In this document: positions 1 through 8,988 of the stretch, piece after piece
Layout: each line of letters begins with the position of its first letter
Position numbering within the stretch: position 1 is the stretch's first letter
Assembly (NCBI RefSeq): GCF_031583065.1
Contig: NZ_CP134053.1
Coordinates: 2,170,001 to 2,234,000, forward strand
Direction of reading: 5' to 3'
Origin: Streptomyces sp. CGMCC 4.7035
Lineage (GTDB): Bacteria; Actinomycetota; Actinomycetes; Streptomycetales; Streptomycetaceae
Length of the DNA stretch: 64,000 nucleotides
Made by a program: the position numbers and the translations under genes
The notes under the pieces: model-generated
The model's input: only the letters and a program-made list of their open reading frames with translations
The model's database searches: none
Told to the model about the DNA's origin: nothing

Positions 1-2853
1 AAGGGCACCAAGGCCACCAAGGGACTGCGTATCGAGCGCATCCACACGACCCCGGGCGTGCACCCGTACGACGAGGTCGAGTGGGCGCGCCGTGACGTCG
101 TCATGACCAACTGGCGCGACGGCTCGATCAACTTCGAGCAGCGTGGCGTCGAGTTCCCCGACTTCTGGTCGGTGAACGCGGTCAACATCGTCACCAGCAA
201 GTACTTCCGCGGTGCCGTCGGCACCCCGCAGCGAGAGGTCAGCCTCAAGCAGCTGATCGACCGCATCGTGAAGACGTACCGGAAGGCCGGCGAGGACTAC
301 AAGTACTTCGCTTCGCCCGCCGACGCGGAGATCTTCGAGCACGAACTGGCGTACGCCCTCCTGCACCAGATCTTCAGCTTCAACAGCCCCGTCTGGTTCA
401 ACGTCGGCACCCCGCAGCCCCAGCAGGTCTCCGCCTGCTTCATCCTGTCCGTCGACGACTCCATGGAGTCGATCCTCGACTGGTACAAGGAAGAGGGCAT
501 GATCTTCAAGGGCGGCTCCGGCGCCGGCCTGAACCTCTCCCGCATCCGCTCCTCCAAGGAGCTGCTGTCCTCCGGCGGCAACGCCTCCGGCCCGGTCTCC
601 TTCATGCGCGGCGCCGACGCCTCCGCAGGAACGATCAAGTCGGGCGGCGCCACCCGCCGCGCCGCCAAGATGGTCATCCTGGACGTCGACCACCCGGACG
701 TCGAGGACTTCATCGAGACCAAGGTCAAGGAAGAGGAGAAGATCCGCGCCCTGCGTGACGCGGGCTTCGACATGGACCTCGGCGGCGATGACATCACCTC
801 CGTCCAGTACCAGAACGCCAACAACTCGGTCCGCGTCAACGACACCTTCATGAAGGCCGTCGAGAACGGCGAGAACTTCGGCCTGCGCGCCCGCATGACC
901 GGTGAGGTCATCGAGGAGATCGACGCCAAGACGCTCTTCCGCAAGATGGCCGAGGCCGCCTGGGCCTGCGCCGACCCGGGCATCCAGTACGACGACATGA
1001 TCAACCACTGGCACACGTGCCCGGAGTCCGGCCGTATCAACGGCTCGAACCCGTGCAGCGAGTACATGCACCTGGACAACACGTCCTGCAACCTCGCCTC
1101 GCTGAACCTCATGAAGTTCCTGAAGGACGACGGCAAGGGCAGCCAGTCCTTCGACGTCGAGCGCTTCGCCCAGGTCGTCGAGCTGGTCATCACCGCGATG
1201 GACATCTCGATCTGCTTCGCGGACTTCCCGACCCAGAAGATCGGCGAGAACACCCGCGCCTTCCGCCAGCTCGGCATCGGCTACGCCAACCTCGGCGCCC
1301 TCCTCATGGCGACCGGCCACGCGTACGACTCCGACGGCGGCCGCGCCCTGGCCGGTGCCATCACCTCCCTGATGACCGGCACGGCGTACAAGCGCTCCGC
1401 CGAGCTGGCCGCGGTCGTCGGCCCGTACGACGGCTACGCCCGCAACGAGCAGCCGCACCTGCGCGTGATGAAGCAGCACGCCGACGCCAACGCCACGGCC
1501 GTCCGCATGGACGACCTGGACACCCCGGTGTGGGCCGCCGCCACGGAGGCCTGGCAGGACGTGCTGCGCCTCGGTGAGAAGAACGGCTTCCGCAACTCCC
1601 AGGCGTCCGTGCTCGCGCCGACCGGCACCATCGGTCTCGCGATGTCCTGCGACACCACGGGTGTCGAGCCGGACCTCGCGCTGGTCAAGTTCAAGAAGCT
1701 GGTCGGCGGCGGCTCGATGCAGATCGTCAACGGCACCGTGCCGCAGGCGCTGCGCCGCCTCGGCTACCAGGAGGAGCAGATCGAGGCGATCGTCGCCCAC
1801 ATCGCCGAGCACGGCAATGTGATCGACGCGCCGAGCCTCAAGCACGAGCACTACGAGGTCTTCGACTGCGCCATGGGCGAGCGCGCCATCTCCCCGATGG
1901 GCCACGTCCGCATGATGGCCGCGATCCAGCCGTGGATCTCCGGTGCCATCTCCAAGACGGTCAACATGCCGGAGACGGCGACCGTCGAGGAGGTCGAGGA
2001 GATCTACTTCGAGGCCTGGAAGCTCGGCATCAAGGCGCTCGCGATCTACCGCGACAACTGCAAGGTCGGCCAGCCGCTCTCCGCCAAGAAGAAGGAGGAC
2101 GAGAAGGCCGAGGTGACCGCGAAGGCCGAGGCGACGATCCGAGAGACCGTCGAGAAGGTCGTCGAGTACCGCCCGGTCCGCAAGCGCCTCCCGAAGGGTC
2201 GTCCCGGTATCACCACCTCCTTCACCGTCGGCGGCGCCGAGGGTTACATGACCGCCAACTCCTACCCGGACGACGGTCTTGGCGAGGTCTTCCTGAAGAT
2301 GTCCAAGCAGGGCTCGACCCTCGCGGGCATGATGGACGCCTTCTCGATCGCCGTCTCGGTGGGTCTGCAGTACGGCGTGCCCCTGGAGACGTACGTCTCG
2401 AAGTTCACGAACATGCGCTTCGAGCCGGCCGGTATGACGGACGACCCGGACGTGCGGATGGCGCAGTCGATCGTCGACTACATCTTCCGCCGCCTGGCGC
2501 TGGACTTCCTGCCCTTCGAGACGCGCTCCGCGCTCGGCATCCACTCCGCCGAGGAGCGTCAGCGCCACCTGGAGACCGGCTCGTACGAGCCGATCGAGGA
2601 CGAGGTGGACGTCGAGGGGTTGGCCCAGTCGGCCCCGCGCGCCCAGGAGCTGAAGGCGGTCGCCACCCCGAAGGCCGAGGCCGCCGTGGCCCAGCCGGCC
2701 CCGAGGCAGGCGCACACCAGCGCCGAGCTGGTGGAGATGCAGCTGGGTATCCAGGCGGACGCACCGCTGTGCTTCTCCTGCGGCACGAAGATGCAGCGGG
2801 CCGGCTCGTGCTACATCTGCGAGGGCTGCGGCTCGACGAGCGGCTGCAGCTGA
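1..2853 (+). CDS. nrdJ: Adenosylcobalamin-dependent (class II) ribonucleotide reductase, 5'-partial
   Basis: Reduces ribonucleotides to deoxyribonucleotides in the cytoplasm using a B12 radical. The frame is open from base 1 (KGTKATKGLRIERIHTTPGV...), so the true start lies upstream; about 950 residues are visible. The active-site finger-loop segment NPCSEYMHLDNTSCNLASLN lies near visible residues 350-370. The C-terminus carries a Cys-rich tail (CFSCGTKM...CYICEGCG), as expected for the redox tail of actinobacterial NrdJ. A GTG at base 58 is only an internal codon. The gene ends in a strong hairpin terminator. In Streptomyces this gene usually follows nrdR and is under a B12 riboswitch; both would lie outside the window. 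The length and collinear similarity make the call secure. Confidence 0.97.
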   Translation, partial: KGTKATKGLRIERIHTTPGVHPYDEVEWARRDVVMTNWRDGSINFEQRGVEFPDFWSVNAVNIVTSKYFRGAVGTPQREVSLKQLIDRIVKTYRKAGEDYKYFASPADAEIFEHELAYALLHQIFSFNSPVWFNVGTPQPQQVSACFILSVDDSMESILDWYKEEGMIFKGGSGAGLNLSRIRSSKELLSSGGNASGPVSFMRGADASAGTIKSGGATRRAAKMVILDVDHPDVEDFIETKVKEEEKIRALRDAGFDMDLGGDDITSVQYQNANNSVRVNDTFMKAVENGENFGLRARMTGEVIEEIDAKTLFRKMAEAAWACADPGIQYDDMINHWHTCPESGRINGSNPCSEYMHLDNTSCNLASLNLMKFLKDDGKGSQSFDVERFAQVVELVITAMDISICFADFPTQKIGENTRAFRQLGIGYANLGALLMATGHAYDSDGGRALAGAITSLMTGTAYKRSAELAAVVGPYDGYARNEQPHLRVMKQHADANATAVRMDDLDTPVWAAATEAWQDVLRLGEKNGFRNSQASVLAPTGTIGLAMSCDTTGVEPDLALVKFKKLVGGGSMQIVNGTVPQALRRLGYQEEQIEAIVAHIAEHGNVIDAPSLKHEHYEVFDCAMGERAISPMGHVRMMAAIQPWISGAISKTVNMPETATVEEVEEIYFEAWKLGIKALAIYRDNCKVGQPLSAKKKEDEKAEVTAKAEATIRETVEKVVEYRPVRKRLPKGRPGITTSFTVGGAEGYMTANSYPDDGLGEVFLKMSKQGSTLAGMMDAFSIAVSVGLQYGVPLETYVSKFTNMRFEPAGMTDDPDVRMAQSIVDYIFRRLALDFLPFETRSALGIHSAEERQRHLETGSYEPIEDEVDVEGLAQSAPRAQELKAVATPKAEAAVAQPAPRQAHTSAELVEMQLGIQADAPLCFSCGTKMQRAGSCYICEGCGSTSGCS

Positions 2854-2867
2854 CCTGACACCCTGAG

Positions 2868-2896
2868 GGGCGGCACGACGAACGGTCGTGCCGCCC
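2868..2896 (+). terminator. Hairpin terminator after nrdJ
   Basis: Perfect 12-bp stem GGGCGGCACGAC / GTCGTGCCGCCC with a 5-nt loop, 15 bases after the nrdJ stop and before the convergent TerD-like gene. It could serve both strands. There is no long T-tract, as is usual in Streptomyces. Confidence 0.8.
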
Positions 2897-2960
2897 TTCG
2901 GCGTCGACGGCCCTTTCAGGGAGAGCGGAGGGTTGGCGCGTCCCCCTTGGGGGAGGGCGC

Positions 2961-3497
2961 TCAGGAGTCGCGGAGGCTGCCCATCACACGGGCGAAGCCC
3001 TCGGGATCGGTGTCGTAGCCGTGGATGCCCGGCTGGAACGTCCACTCGCCGGAGGCGTCGCGTACGAACTCGGCCACCCGCGCCGCCGTCGCGCCCAGGA
3101 CACCGCCGAAGTCGTCCTCGACGAGGGTGGTGTAGCCCTCGCGCAGACGCAGCCCCGGGTTCAGGACGTTGACGAACGTCTTGCGTCCGGTGCGCTGCTG
3201 GATGACGACGCCGGCCACTACGCGCGCGTACCGGCTGTCGAGCCGGTGCAGCTCCAGCGTCATGACCTCGTCCCAGCCGAAACCCTTGCCGTCCTGGCTG
3301 TCCCGGTTGAGGTTGATCGTGCCGTCCGGGGAGCGGCTGTCGAAGTGCACGACATAGGCGGGATCCCCATACGGATCCGTCGTGAGGTAGGTCGCGGCGA
3401 CTATGTCCAGATCGGTGGGCGGCTGTCCGGTCGGGCTGGGGTCCCACTTCACCGCCAGCTCGACCTTGTGGATGCCCTTGTTGAGACCGCTCATCAT
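2961..3497 (-). CDS. TerD-family (tellurium resistance/stress) protein
   Basis: 178 residues, the usual size of a single TerD domain. The N-terminus begins MMSGLNKGIHKVELAVKWDP, and the family landmarks are present: DLDIVAATYLTTD near residues 28-40, VVHFDSRSPDGTINLNRDSQ near 50-70 and GFGWDEVMTLELHRLD near 73-88. TerD proteins bind Ca2+ through such acidic loops and are linked to stress or membrane-associated responses; the exact role is unknown. ATG at 3497 or the adjacent ATG at 3494 could start; a GGGGAGGGG ribosome site lies just upstream. It is monocistronic, convergent with nrdJ and divergent from the next gene. Confidence 0.88.
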   Translation of the reverse strand: MMSGLNKGIHKVELAVKWDPSPTGQPPTDLDIVAATYLTTDPYGDPAYVVHFDSRSPDGTINLNRDSQDGKGFGWDEVMTLELHRLDSRYARVVAGVVIQQRTGRKTFVNVLNPGLRLREGYTTLVEDDFGGVLGATAARVAEFVRDASGEWTFQPGIHGYDTDPEGFARVMGSLRDS

Positions 3498-3647
3498 CCA
3501 TCCCCTCCCCGTTGTTCACACCCTCGGTAGGAACTCCCGTGCACTGAGGGCCAGTTGTCCATTGTGCCTCGCGCGCGGGAGCGCTCGCGCGGGTGTACTC
3601 CGCCGGAGCGTGACCAAGGCCACGCACCTGGGCCTTACGATGGCGCG

Positions 3648-4253
3648 GTGCTGGTCAAGTGGATTCGCTGCACCGTGGTGGACCGCCGCGGTTTCGAACG
3701 GGGACAGCGAAAGTGGGCGGGGCTTCTGGGGGAGCCGGGCTTCCGGGGACAGGGCGGAGGCTGGAGCCGGGGGAGGCCCGGTGTGGCGCACATCTTCGCG
3801 TTCTGGGAGAGTCGCGCCTTCTACGACTCGTTCATGGCGCGCTCCCACGACAGGCTCGCCGCGTCGCAGTCGGGCACGTTCAAGGACCAGCAGGTCAGAC
3901 TCTTCGACCACCGCTTCGACGTGAAGACCGGCTTCGAGCCCCGCTTCACGGACGCCGACCTGGTGCGCGTCGCGCACTGCCGGGTCCACGAGGAGCGGGC
4001 CGAGCACTTCGCGCTGATGCAGGAGAAGGTCTGGAACCCGGCCATGGCGGGCTCACCGGGCATGATCCGCGGACTGTTCGGCGAGGCCCCGGGCCATGAG
4101 TTCCTGGTCCTGTCGATGTGGCAGTCGGCCGCGGAGCACGGCAAGTACCGCGAGGAGCGCGTGGAGCGCCTGGCACTTCGGGCGCAGACCGAGGCGGACG
4201 TCGCGGCGCTCACCGGCGATATCGTGGATCTGGAGTCGACCTGGACGGTGTGA
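3648..4253 (+). CDS. YdbC/DUF4937-like conserved protein
   Basis: About 201 residues from the GTG at 3648 (MLVKWIRCTVVDRRGFERGQ); the reading frame continues further 5', but homology-like sequence begins here. It has two similar halves (residues ~1-95 and ~100-200), each with an aromatic-rich ferredoxin-like pattern (HIFAFWESRAFYDSFM in the first, FLVLSMWQSAAEHGKY in the second). That pattern is typical of dimeric alpha-beta barrel proteins related to antibiotic-biosynthesis monooxygenases. I recall this family as DUF4937-containing. No catalytic residue can be named. It stands alone between divergent and downstream promoters. Confidence 0.7.
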   Translation: MLVKWIRCTVVDRRGFERGQRKWAGLLGEPGFRGQGGGWSRGRPGVAHIFAFWESRAFYDSFMARSHDRLAASQSGTFKDQQVRLFDHRFDVKTGFEPRFTDADLVRVAHCRVHEERAEHFALMQEKVWNPAMAGSPGMIRGLFGEAPGHEFLVLSMWQSAAEHGKYREERVERLALRAQTEADVAALTGDIVDLESTWTV

Positions 4254-4451
4254 GTTCGCGGTGCGAACGATCGTGGGGGTGTGGGTTGGAAATCCCGATG
4301 GCCGTTGGGTCCGTCCGTTTGGAATCCGGACGCCGGTGACGTCGAGCGTTTGAGAACCGAACGGACCGGGTGAGGTGTCTTCAGTGTGACCTGTGCCGTA
4401 TGGAGCCCCCTGAAGTGCCCGTTCGGCCGTCACTCGATCTAGGGTTTTGGC

Positions 4452-5111
4452 ATGGCACGACCACGGCGCATCGTCCTTGTCCGGCACGGCGAGTCGGTGG
4501 GCAATGCCGATGACTCCGTGTACGAACGCGAGCCCGACCACGCGCTGCCGCTGACCGAGAGGGGTTGGCGGCAGGCGGAGGAGACGGGCAAGCGGCTACG
4601 GGAGGTCTTCGGTCGGGAGCGCGTCAGCGTGTACGTCTCCCCGTACCGCCGCACCCACGAGACGCTCAACGCCTTCCGCCTGGACCCCGAGCTCGTCCGC
4701 GTCCGCGAGGAGCCCCGGCTGCGCGAGCAGGACTGGGGCAACTGGCAGGACCGCGACGACGTGCGGCTCCAGAAGGCGTACCGGGACGCGTACGGGCACT
4801 TCTTCTACCGCTTCGCCCAGGGTGAGTCCGGCGCCGACGTCTACGACCGGGTGGGCGGCTTCCTGGAGAGCCTGTTCAGGAGCTTCGAGGCGCCGGACCA
4901 CCCGCCGAACGTACTCCTGGTGACCCACGGCCTGGCCATGCGGCTGTTCTGCATGCGCTGGTTCCACTGGACCGTCGCGGAATTCGAATCGCTCTCGAAC
5001 CCTGGGAACGGCGAGACGCGCATGCTTCTCCTCGGGGAGGACGGCAAGTACACGCTCGACCGGCCGTTCGACCGCTGGCGAGATCCGGAACCGTACTGGG
5101 TCACCGGATAG
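4452..5111 (+). CDS. Histidine phosphatase (phosphoglycerate mutase-like)
   Basis: 219 residues. The RHGE catalytic motif is at the N-terminus (MARPRRIVLVRHGESVGNAD), so His of RHG is the expected phospho-acceptor. The second Arg/Glu region is around SPYRRTHETL (~residue 60), and the second catalytic His lies in VTHGLAMRLFCMRWFH near residue 155. The size fits a branch-1 histidine phosphatase acting on small phosphorylated metabolites; the substrate is not predictable. It is followed after 12 bases by an ADP-ribosylglycohydrolase on the same strand, so the two probably form an operon. Confidence 0.9.
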   Translation: MARPRRIVLVRHGESVGNADDSVYEREPDHALPLTERGWRQAEETGKRLREVFGRERVSVYVSPYRRTHETLNAFRLDPELVRVREEPRLREQDWGNWQDRDDVRLQKAYRDAYGHFFYRFAQGESGADVYDRVGGFLESLFRSFEAPDHPPNVLLVTHGLAMRLFCMRWFHWTVAEFESLSNPGNGETRMLLLGEDGKYTLDRPFDRWRDPEPYWVTG

Positions 5112-5123
5112 AGTGGCAGGGCG

Positions 5124-6029
5124 ATGACCGCTGACTCCTCTCCTTCGAGGCGCCTGGAGCGCGCCCTGGCCAGCCTGCGCGGACTGGCGGTGGGGGACGC
5201 GCTGGGCTCACAGTTCTTCGTCCCCGCGAACTATCCGCTGCTCAAGCGCCGCGAGCTGCCGCCCAGCCCCTGGCAGTGGACGGACGACACGGAAATGGCC
5301 TGCTCGGTCGTGTCCGTTATGGCCGCCCACCACCGCATCGACCAGGACGCACTGGCCCGCTCATTCGCCGAGCACCATGACTTCGACCGCGGCTACGGGC
5401 CCGCGGTCAACCGGCTCCTCAGGCTCGTCCGGGAGGGCGGGGACTGGCGCGAGCTGGCCGCGGCACTGTTCGACGGGCGCGGGTCGTGGGGCAACGGCGC
5501 GGCGATGCGGATCGCGCCCCTGGGCGCCTGGTACGCCGGCGACCCCGAGCAGGCCACGCATCAGGCGGAGATCTCCGCGTACCCCACGCACCAGCATCGC
5601 GAGGCCGTGGTCGGTGCCATGGCCGTCGCCGCGGCGGCCGCCCTCGTCGCCGATCCGGCAGGCCCGCCGAGCGCCGAGGCTCTGCTCGACGGGGTCATCG
5701 CGCTCGTGCCGAAGAGCGCCGTCGGGGCGGGGCTGCGGCGGGCGCGGGACATGCTCGATTACGGGGACGCGGCCACCGTCGCGGCCGTGCTCGGCAGCGG
5801 GCGGCGGACGACGGCGCACGACACGGTGCCGTTCGCGCTCTGGTCGGCAGCGCGCGCCCTCGGCGACTTCGAGCAGGCCTTCTGGACGACCGCGCAGGTG
5901 GGCGGCGACGTGGACACGACCTGCGCCATCGTCGGCGGAGTGGTCGCCTCCGAGAAGGTGGGGACGCCGCCGGGGGAGTGGCTGAACCGGACGGAGCCAC
6001 TGCCGGACTGGGCGCCATCGGTCGCGTAA
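5124..6029 (+). CDS. ADP-ribosylglycohydrolase (DraG/ARH family)
   Basis: 301 residues. N-terminal SLRGLAVGDALGSQFF and WQWTDDTEMACSVV match the conserved metal-binding opening of the family (the TDDT motif supplies ligands to the di-Mg2+ centre). C-terminal AQVGGDVDTTCAIVGGVVAS matches the second metal-binding motif (GGDxDTxxAI). The enzyme removes ADP-ribose from proteins, nucleic acids or small molecules; the target cannot be predicted. It lies 12 bases after the histidine phosphatase and is probably co-transcribed with it. Confidence 0.92.
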   Translation: MTADSSPSRRLERALASLRGLAVGDALGSQFFVPANYPLLKRRELPPSPWQWTDDTEMACSVVSVMAAHHRIDQDALARSFAEHHDFDRGYGPAVNRLLRLVREGGDWRELAAALFDGRGSWGNGAAMRIAPLGAWYAGDPEQATHQAEISAYPTHQHREAVVGAMAVAAAAALVADPAGPPSAEALLDGVIALVPKSAVGAGLRRARDMLDYGDAATVAAVLGSGRRTTAHDTVPFALWSAARALGDFEQAFWTTAQVGGDVDTTCAIVGGVVASEKVGTPPGEWLNRTEPLPDWAPSVA

Positions 6030-6451
6030 GGCGGTGTCGCCGTCCAGCGACCCCTTCCGAGCATCCCGGCCTGCCTGTGAGGTCTCGTGGAGATGGACTC
6101 GCGGGCGGGTTCGCGGGGCCGTGCGTGTGCGCGGGCGCCGGTCGGCTGGGCTTCTGCGGGTGGCTGGTGTTCCCTGGGCGTTGTACGCGGTAGGTCCGCC
6201 GGCTGTGCGCGTGCCCGGGTGTCGATCGTTGGCCGGGCTTCCGTCGGTGTCCAGCCCTGGTGTGTCTTTGCCCGGACGATCCGCGCGTGTCGGGCGTCCC
6301 TTCGCGGAACGGCTCGCGAGGAGAGACGGGTCCGCCCGGGCCTCCCGGCCCCGACGATCCGCGGGTGACGGCCGCGCCCCGATGCCCTGTCGCGGAGGGC
6401 CGGACCGCAACCCGTGCCGTCGTTCCCCCAGGTGCCGTCCGGCAGTCGTGG
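6030..6451. other. Intergenic stretch without a supported gene
   Basis: About 420 bases of GC-rich sequence between two convergent genes. Short open frames exist on both strands but none has a ribosome site, family similarity or plausible codon pattern. Nothing is seen apart from the terminator at its right end. Confidence 0.6.
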
Positions 6452-6487
6452 GCTTCTGCCTCCGGTCGGCTGACCGGAGGCAGAAGC
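6452..6487. terminator. Bidirectional hairpin terminator
   Basis: Perfect 15-bp stem (GCTTCTGCCTCCGGT / ACCGGAGGCAGAAGC) with a 6-nt loop, 13 bases beyond the stop codon of the minus-strand MFS gene and facing the upstream plus-strand operon. Confidence 0.85.
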
Positions 6488-6500
6488 GGGCCGACGCGCC

Positions 6501-8048
6501 TCAGCCTCCGGCCGGTCCCGTCGTGCCGGCCAGGGCCTCCAGATCGCTCTTGCGTACGCGGATGACCAACGCGGCCGTGCACAGAGCCAGTACGGCCATC
6601 GCGGCGGCCGGAACAAATGCCGTCGAGATGCCATGGGCGAGCACTTCGTGACCCCAGGGCGCCGGCAGCTGGTGCGTCTTGGCGAACTCCGCCTTCTGTG
6701 CGGCCGTACCGTTCGCCAGGAACTTCGGCATCTGCTTGTCCGCCTCGTCCCGGCTGGCCGTACCGAAGACCGTGGTCAGAATGGCCAGGCCGAGCGAACC
6801 GCCCACCTGCTGCGTGGCGTTGAGCAGACCCGAGGCCGCTCCAGCCTCGTGCTGGGCTACGCCCGAGACCGCGGTCAGCGTCAGTGTCACGAAGTTCAGG
6901 CCCATGCCGAAGCCGAACACCAGCATCGGACCGAGCACTCCTCCGACGTACGAGCTGTCCGGGGTGATGAACGTCTGCCAGGCGAGCCCGATCGCGACGA
7001 GCGTCGCGCCGACCAGCATGAACGGCTTGGGGCCGAGCACCGGCAGGAACCGCTGCGAAAGCCCCGCACCGATCGCGATCGCCACCGTCACCGGGAGGAA
7101 GGCCACCCCGGCCGAGATCGGCGTGTACCCCAGCACGTTCTGCACGAAGAGCACGATGTAGAAGAACATGCCGAACATCGCGGCGGCCAGGCTCAGCATG
7201 ATCACGTACGTGCCCGAGCGGTTGCGGTCGGCGAACATCCTCAGCGGCGTGATCGGCTCCCTGGCGCGCGACTCGATGAAGGCGAACGCCAGCAGCAGCA
7301 CCAGGGCCGCACTGAAGGACCCGATCGTGAGACTGTCCCGCCAACCCTCCTCGGAGACACGGATGAAGCCGTACACCAGCGACGCCATGCCGGCCGTCGA
7401 GGTGAACGCGCCCGCGATGTCGAAGCGCCCGGGATGGCGTTCGGACTCGTTGATGAACATCGGGGCGAGCACAGCTATCAGTACGCCGATGGGCACATTG
7501 ACGAAGAGGACCCAGCGCCAGTCGAGCCACTCCGTGAGCATGCCGCCGGCCAGCAGACCGATCGCGCCACCGCCGGCCGACACCGCGGCGAAGACGGCGA
7601 ACGCCCGGTTCCGCTCAGGGCCTTCGGGAAACGTGGTGGTGATGAGCGCCAGCGAGGTGGGGGACGCGATCGCGCCACCCATGCCCTGCAGAGCGCGCGC
7701 GGCCAGCAACTGCCACGGTTCCTGGGCGAGCCCCCCGAGCAGTGAGGCGAAGGTGAACAGCAGGATGCCGGTCATGAAGACCCGGCGCCGGCCGAGGATG
7801 TCCCCGGCCCGGCCGCCCAGAAGCAGCAGGCCGCCGAAGGTGAGCGTGTACGCGCTGACGACCCACGTCAGGTCGGTCGTACTGAACTTGAGCGCGTCTT
7901 GAATGTGCGGGAGCGCGATGTTCACAATCGTCGCGTCGAGTACCACCATGAGTTGGCAGGCAGCGATGACCGTGAGCGCGATGCCGGGACGTCCCTCCCG
8001 GCGGGCGGCTCCTGGCTTGTGTTCCTTGATCAATGGAGAGGTTGTCAC
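6501..8048 (-). CDS. DHA2-family (14-TMS) MFS drug efflux transporter
   Basis: 515 residues, typical for EmrB/QacA-type proton-drug antiporters. The first membrane segment contains VIAACQLMVVLDATIVNIALP (DHA2 motif D1, quoted in part: LDATIVNIALP), followed by motif A-like LGGRAGDILGRRRVF. About 14 hydrophobic segments are spread over the length. The GTG start at 8048 has a GGGG-rich leader. Divergent from a TetR regulator, with two palindromic operators between them, so it is probably repressed by that regulator and induced by a substrate. This is a core-genome locus, not part of the biosynthetic cluster. Confidence 0.93.
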   Translation of the reverse strand: MTTSPLIKEHKPGAARREGRPGIALTVIAACQLMVVLDATIVNIALPHIQDALKFSTTDLTWVVSAYTLTFGGLLLLGGRAGDILGRRRVFMTGILLFTFASLLGGLAQEPWQLLAARALQGMGGAIASPTSLALITTTFPEGPERNRAFAVFAAVSAGGGAIGLLAGGMLTEWLDWRWVLFVNVPIGVLIAVLAPMFINESERHPGRFDIAGAFTSTAGMASLVYGFIRVSEEGWRDSLTIGSFSAALVLLLAFAFIESRAREPITPLRMFADRNRSGTYVIMLSLAAAMFGMFFYIVLFVQNVLGYTPISAGVAFLPVTVAIAIGAGLSQRFLPVLGPKPFMLVGATLVAIGLAWQTFITPDSSYVGGVLGPMLVFGFGMGLNFVTLTLTAVSGVAQHEAGAASGLLNATQQVGGSLGLAILTTVFGTASRDEADKQMPKFLANGTAAQKAEFAKTHQLPAPWGHEVLAHGISTAFVPAAAMAVLALCTAALVIRVRKSDLEALAGTTGPAGG

Positions 8049-8071
8049 TATGGGTCCCCCACAAAGGCATT

Positions 8072-8091
8072 AGTGAACGCTCGCGTTCACT
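8072..8091. promoter_or_regulatory. TetR-type operator 1
   Basis: Perfect inverted repeat AGTGAACGC-TC-GCGTTCACT, 24 bases upstream of the MFS start. It shares both half-sites with the second palindrome at 8121. Confidence 0.88.
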
Positions 8092-8120
8092 GTCGCGTCA
8101 AACGGTAGTGAGTCCCCGTC

Positions 8121-8140
8121 AGTGAACGCAAGCGTTCACT
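8121..8140. promoter_or_regulatory. TetR-type operator 2
   Basis: Perfect inverted repeat AGTGAACGC-AA-GCGTTCACT (extends one more base pair on each side), 49 bases from operator 1 start to start and 84 bases upstream of the tetR start. The arrangement suggests autoregulation plus repression of the exporter. Confidence 0.88.
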
Positions 8141-8224
8141 GAATTCATTGCCGTGCGACATCGCCCGAACCGCTCGCCCAATTACCGGAATCCCCGCTTC
8201 CCCATGCTCAACGGAGACACACAG

Positions 8225-8839
8225 ATGGGTACTTCGTCCTGGACGGCCGCCTCCGCTCAACCGGCCACCCTCCGCCGACGTGGTGCTGTGCTCGAGCGCG
8301 CGATCCTCGAAGCCGCACTGGAGCAGCTCAGTACGGTCGGCTGGAGCGGCCTCACCATGGAGGGCGTCGCCGCCGGTGCCCAGACCGGCAAGGCCGCGGT
8401 CTACCGTCGCTGGCCGTCCAAGGAGGATCTCGTCGCGGACGCGCTCCAGGCCGGACTGCCGAGCCTCGACGAGGCGCCCGACCTCGGGAGCGTGCGCGAG
8501 GACCTCCTGGTGCTGTGTCGGCAGGCGCGCGATGCGATGTACTCGCGCCCCGGATTCGCGCTTCGCTCGGTTATTCACGAATGCGACACTCGGCAGGCCG
8601 AGCGCTTCCACGGTGTGATCTACGAGGGGGTCGTGGAGCCGGCCGTCAAGCTGCTGCGGGAGGTCATTGACCGCGGAATCGAGCGGGGAGAGGTGCGGCC
8701 GGACGCAGCGAACGGATATGTCGTCGATGCTATTCCGGCGATGATGATGTACCGCTCAAAGATGTGCTCCAGCGAATGGAATGACCAGGAACTCAAGGAA
8801 ATGATCGATCAGCTGATGGTTCCGCTGCTGCGGCCGTAG
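8225..8839 (+). CDS. TetR-family transcriptional repressor of the adjacent MFS exporter
   Basis: 204 residues from ATG 8225, chosen because GGAG lies 8 bases upstream; the frame is open further 5' but without a ribosome site. The N-terminal HTH is clear: RAILEAALEQLSTVGWSGLT, then MEGVAAGAQTGKAAVYRRWP and SKEDLVADAL (residues ~24-75), the standard TetR layout ending in Y-RRWPSKE. The C-terminal helical domain (TetR_C-like, with MMMYRSKM) would bind the inducer. It is divergent from the DHA2 exporter with two identical-core palindromes in between, which gives a strong prediction of its targets. Confidence 0.93.
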   Translation: MGTSSWTAASAQPATLRRRGAVLERAILEAALEQLSTVGWSGLTMEGVAAGAQTGKAAVYRRWPSKEDLVADALQAGLPSLDEAPDLGSVREDLLVLCRQARDAMYSRPGFALRSVIHECDTRQAERFHGVIYEGVVEPAVKLLREVIDRGIERGEVRPDAANGYVVDAIPAMMMYRSKMCSSEWNDQELKEMIDQLMVPLLRP

Positions 8840-8988
8840 CGGGGCCGATCCGGGTCTGCGGGAACTCGCGGGCACGGCTGCGGCGGGCTTTGTGGCCGTC
8901 CCCGTGAAGGAGCCGTCGACCGCTGTGCCGTTGCCCGGGGAGGCCGGGGTGTCGCGCGGGGATCCCGGCGGCGTACTCTAAGGGCGCC

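Noticed and set aside
1..2853. Large alternative frames within nrdJ on both strands
   Set aside because: Arg/Pro-rich translations typical of frame-shifted high-GC coding sequence; only frame +1 carries the reductase motifs.
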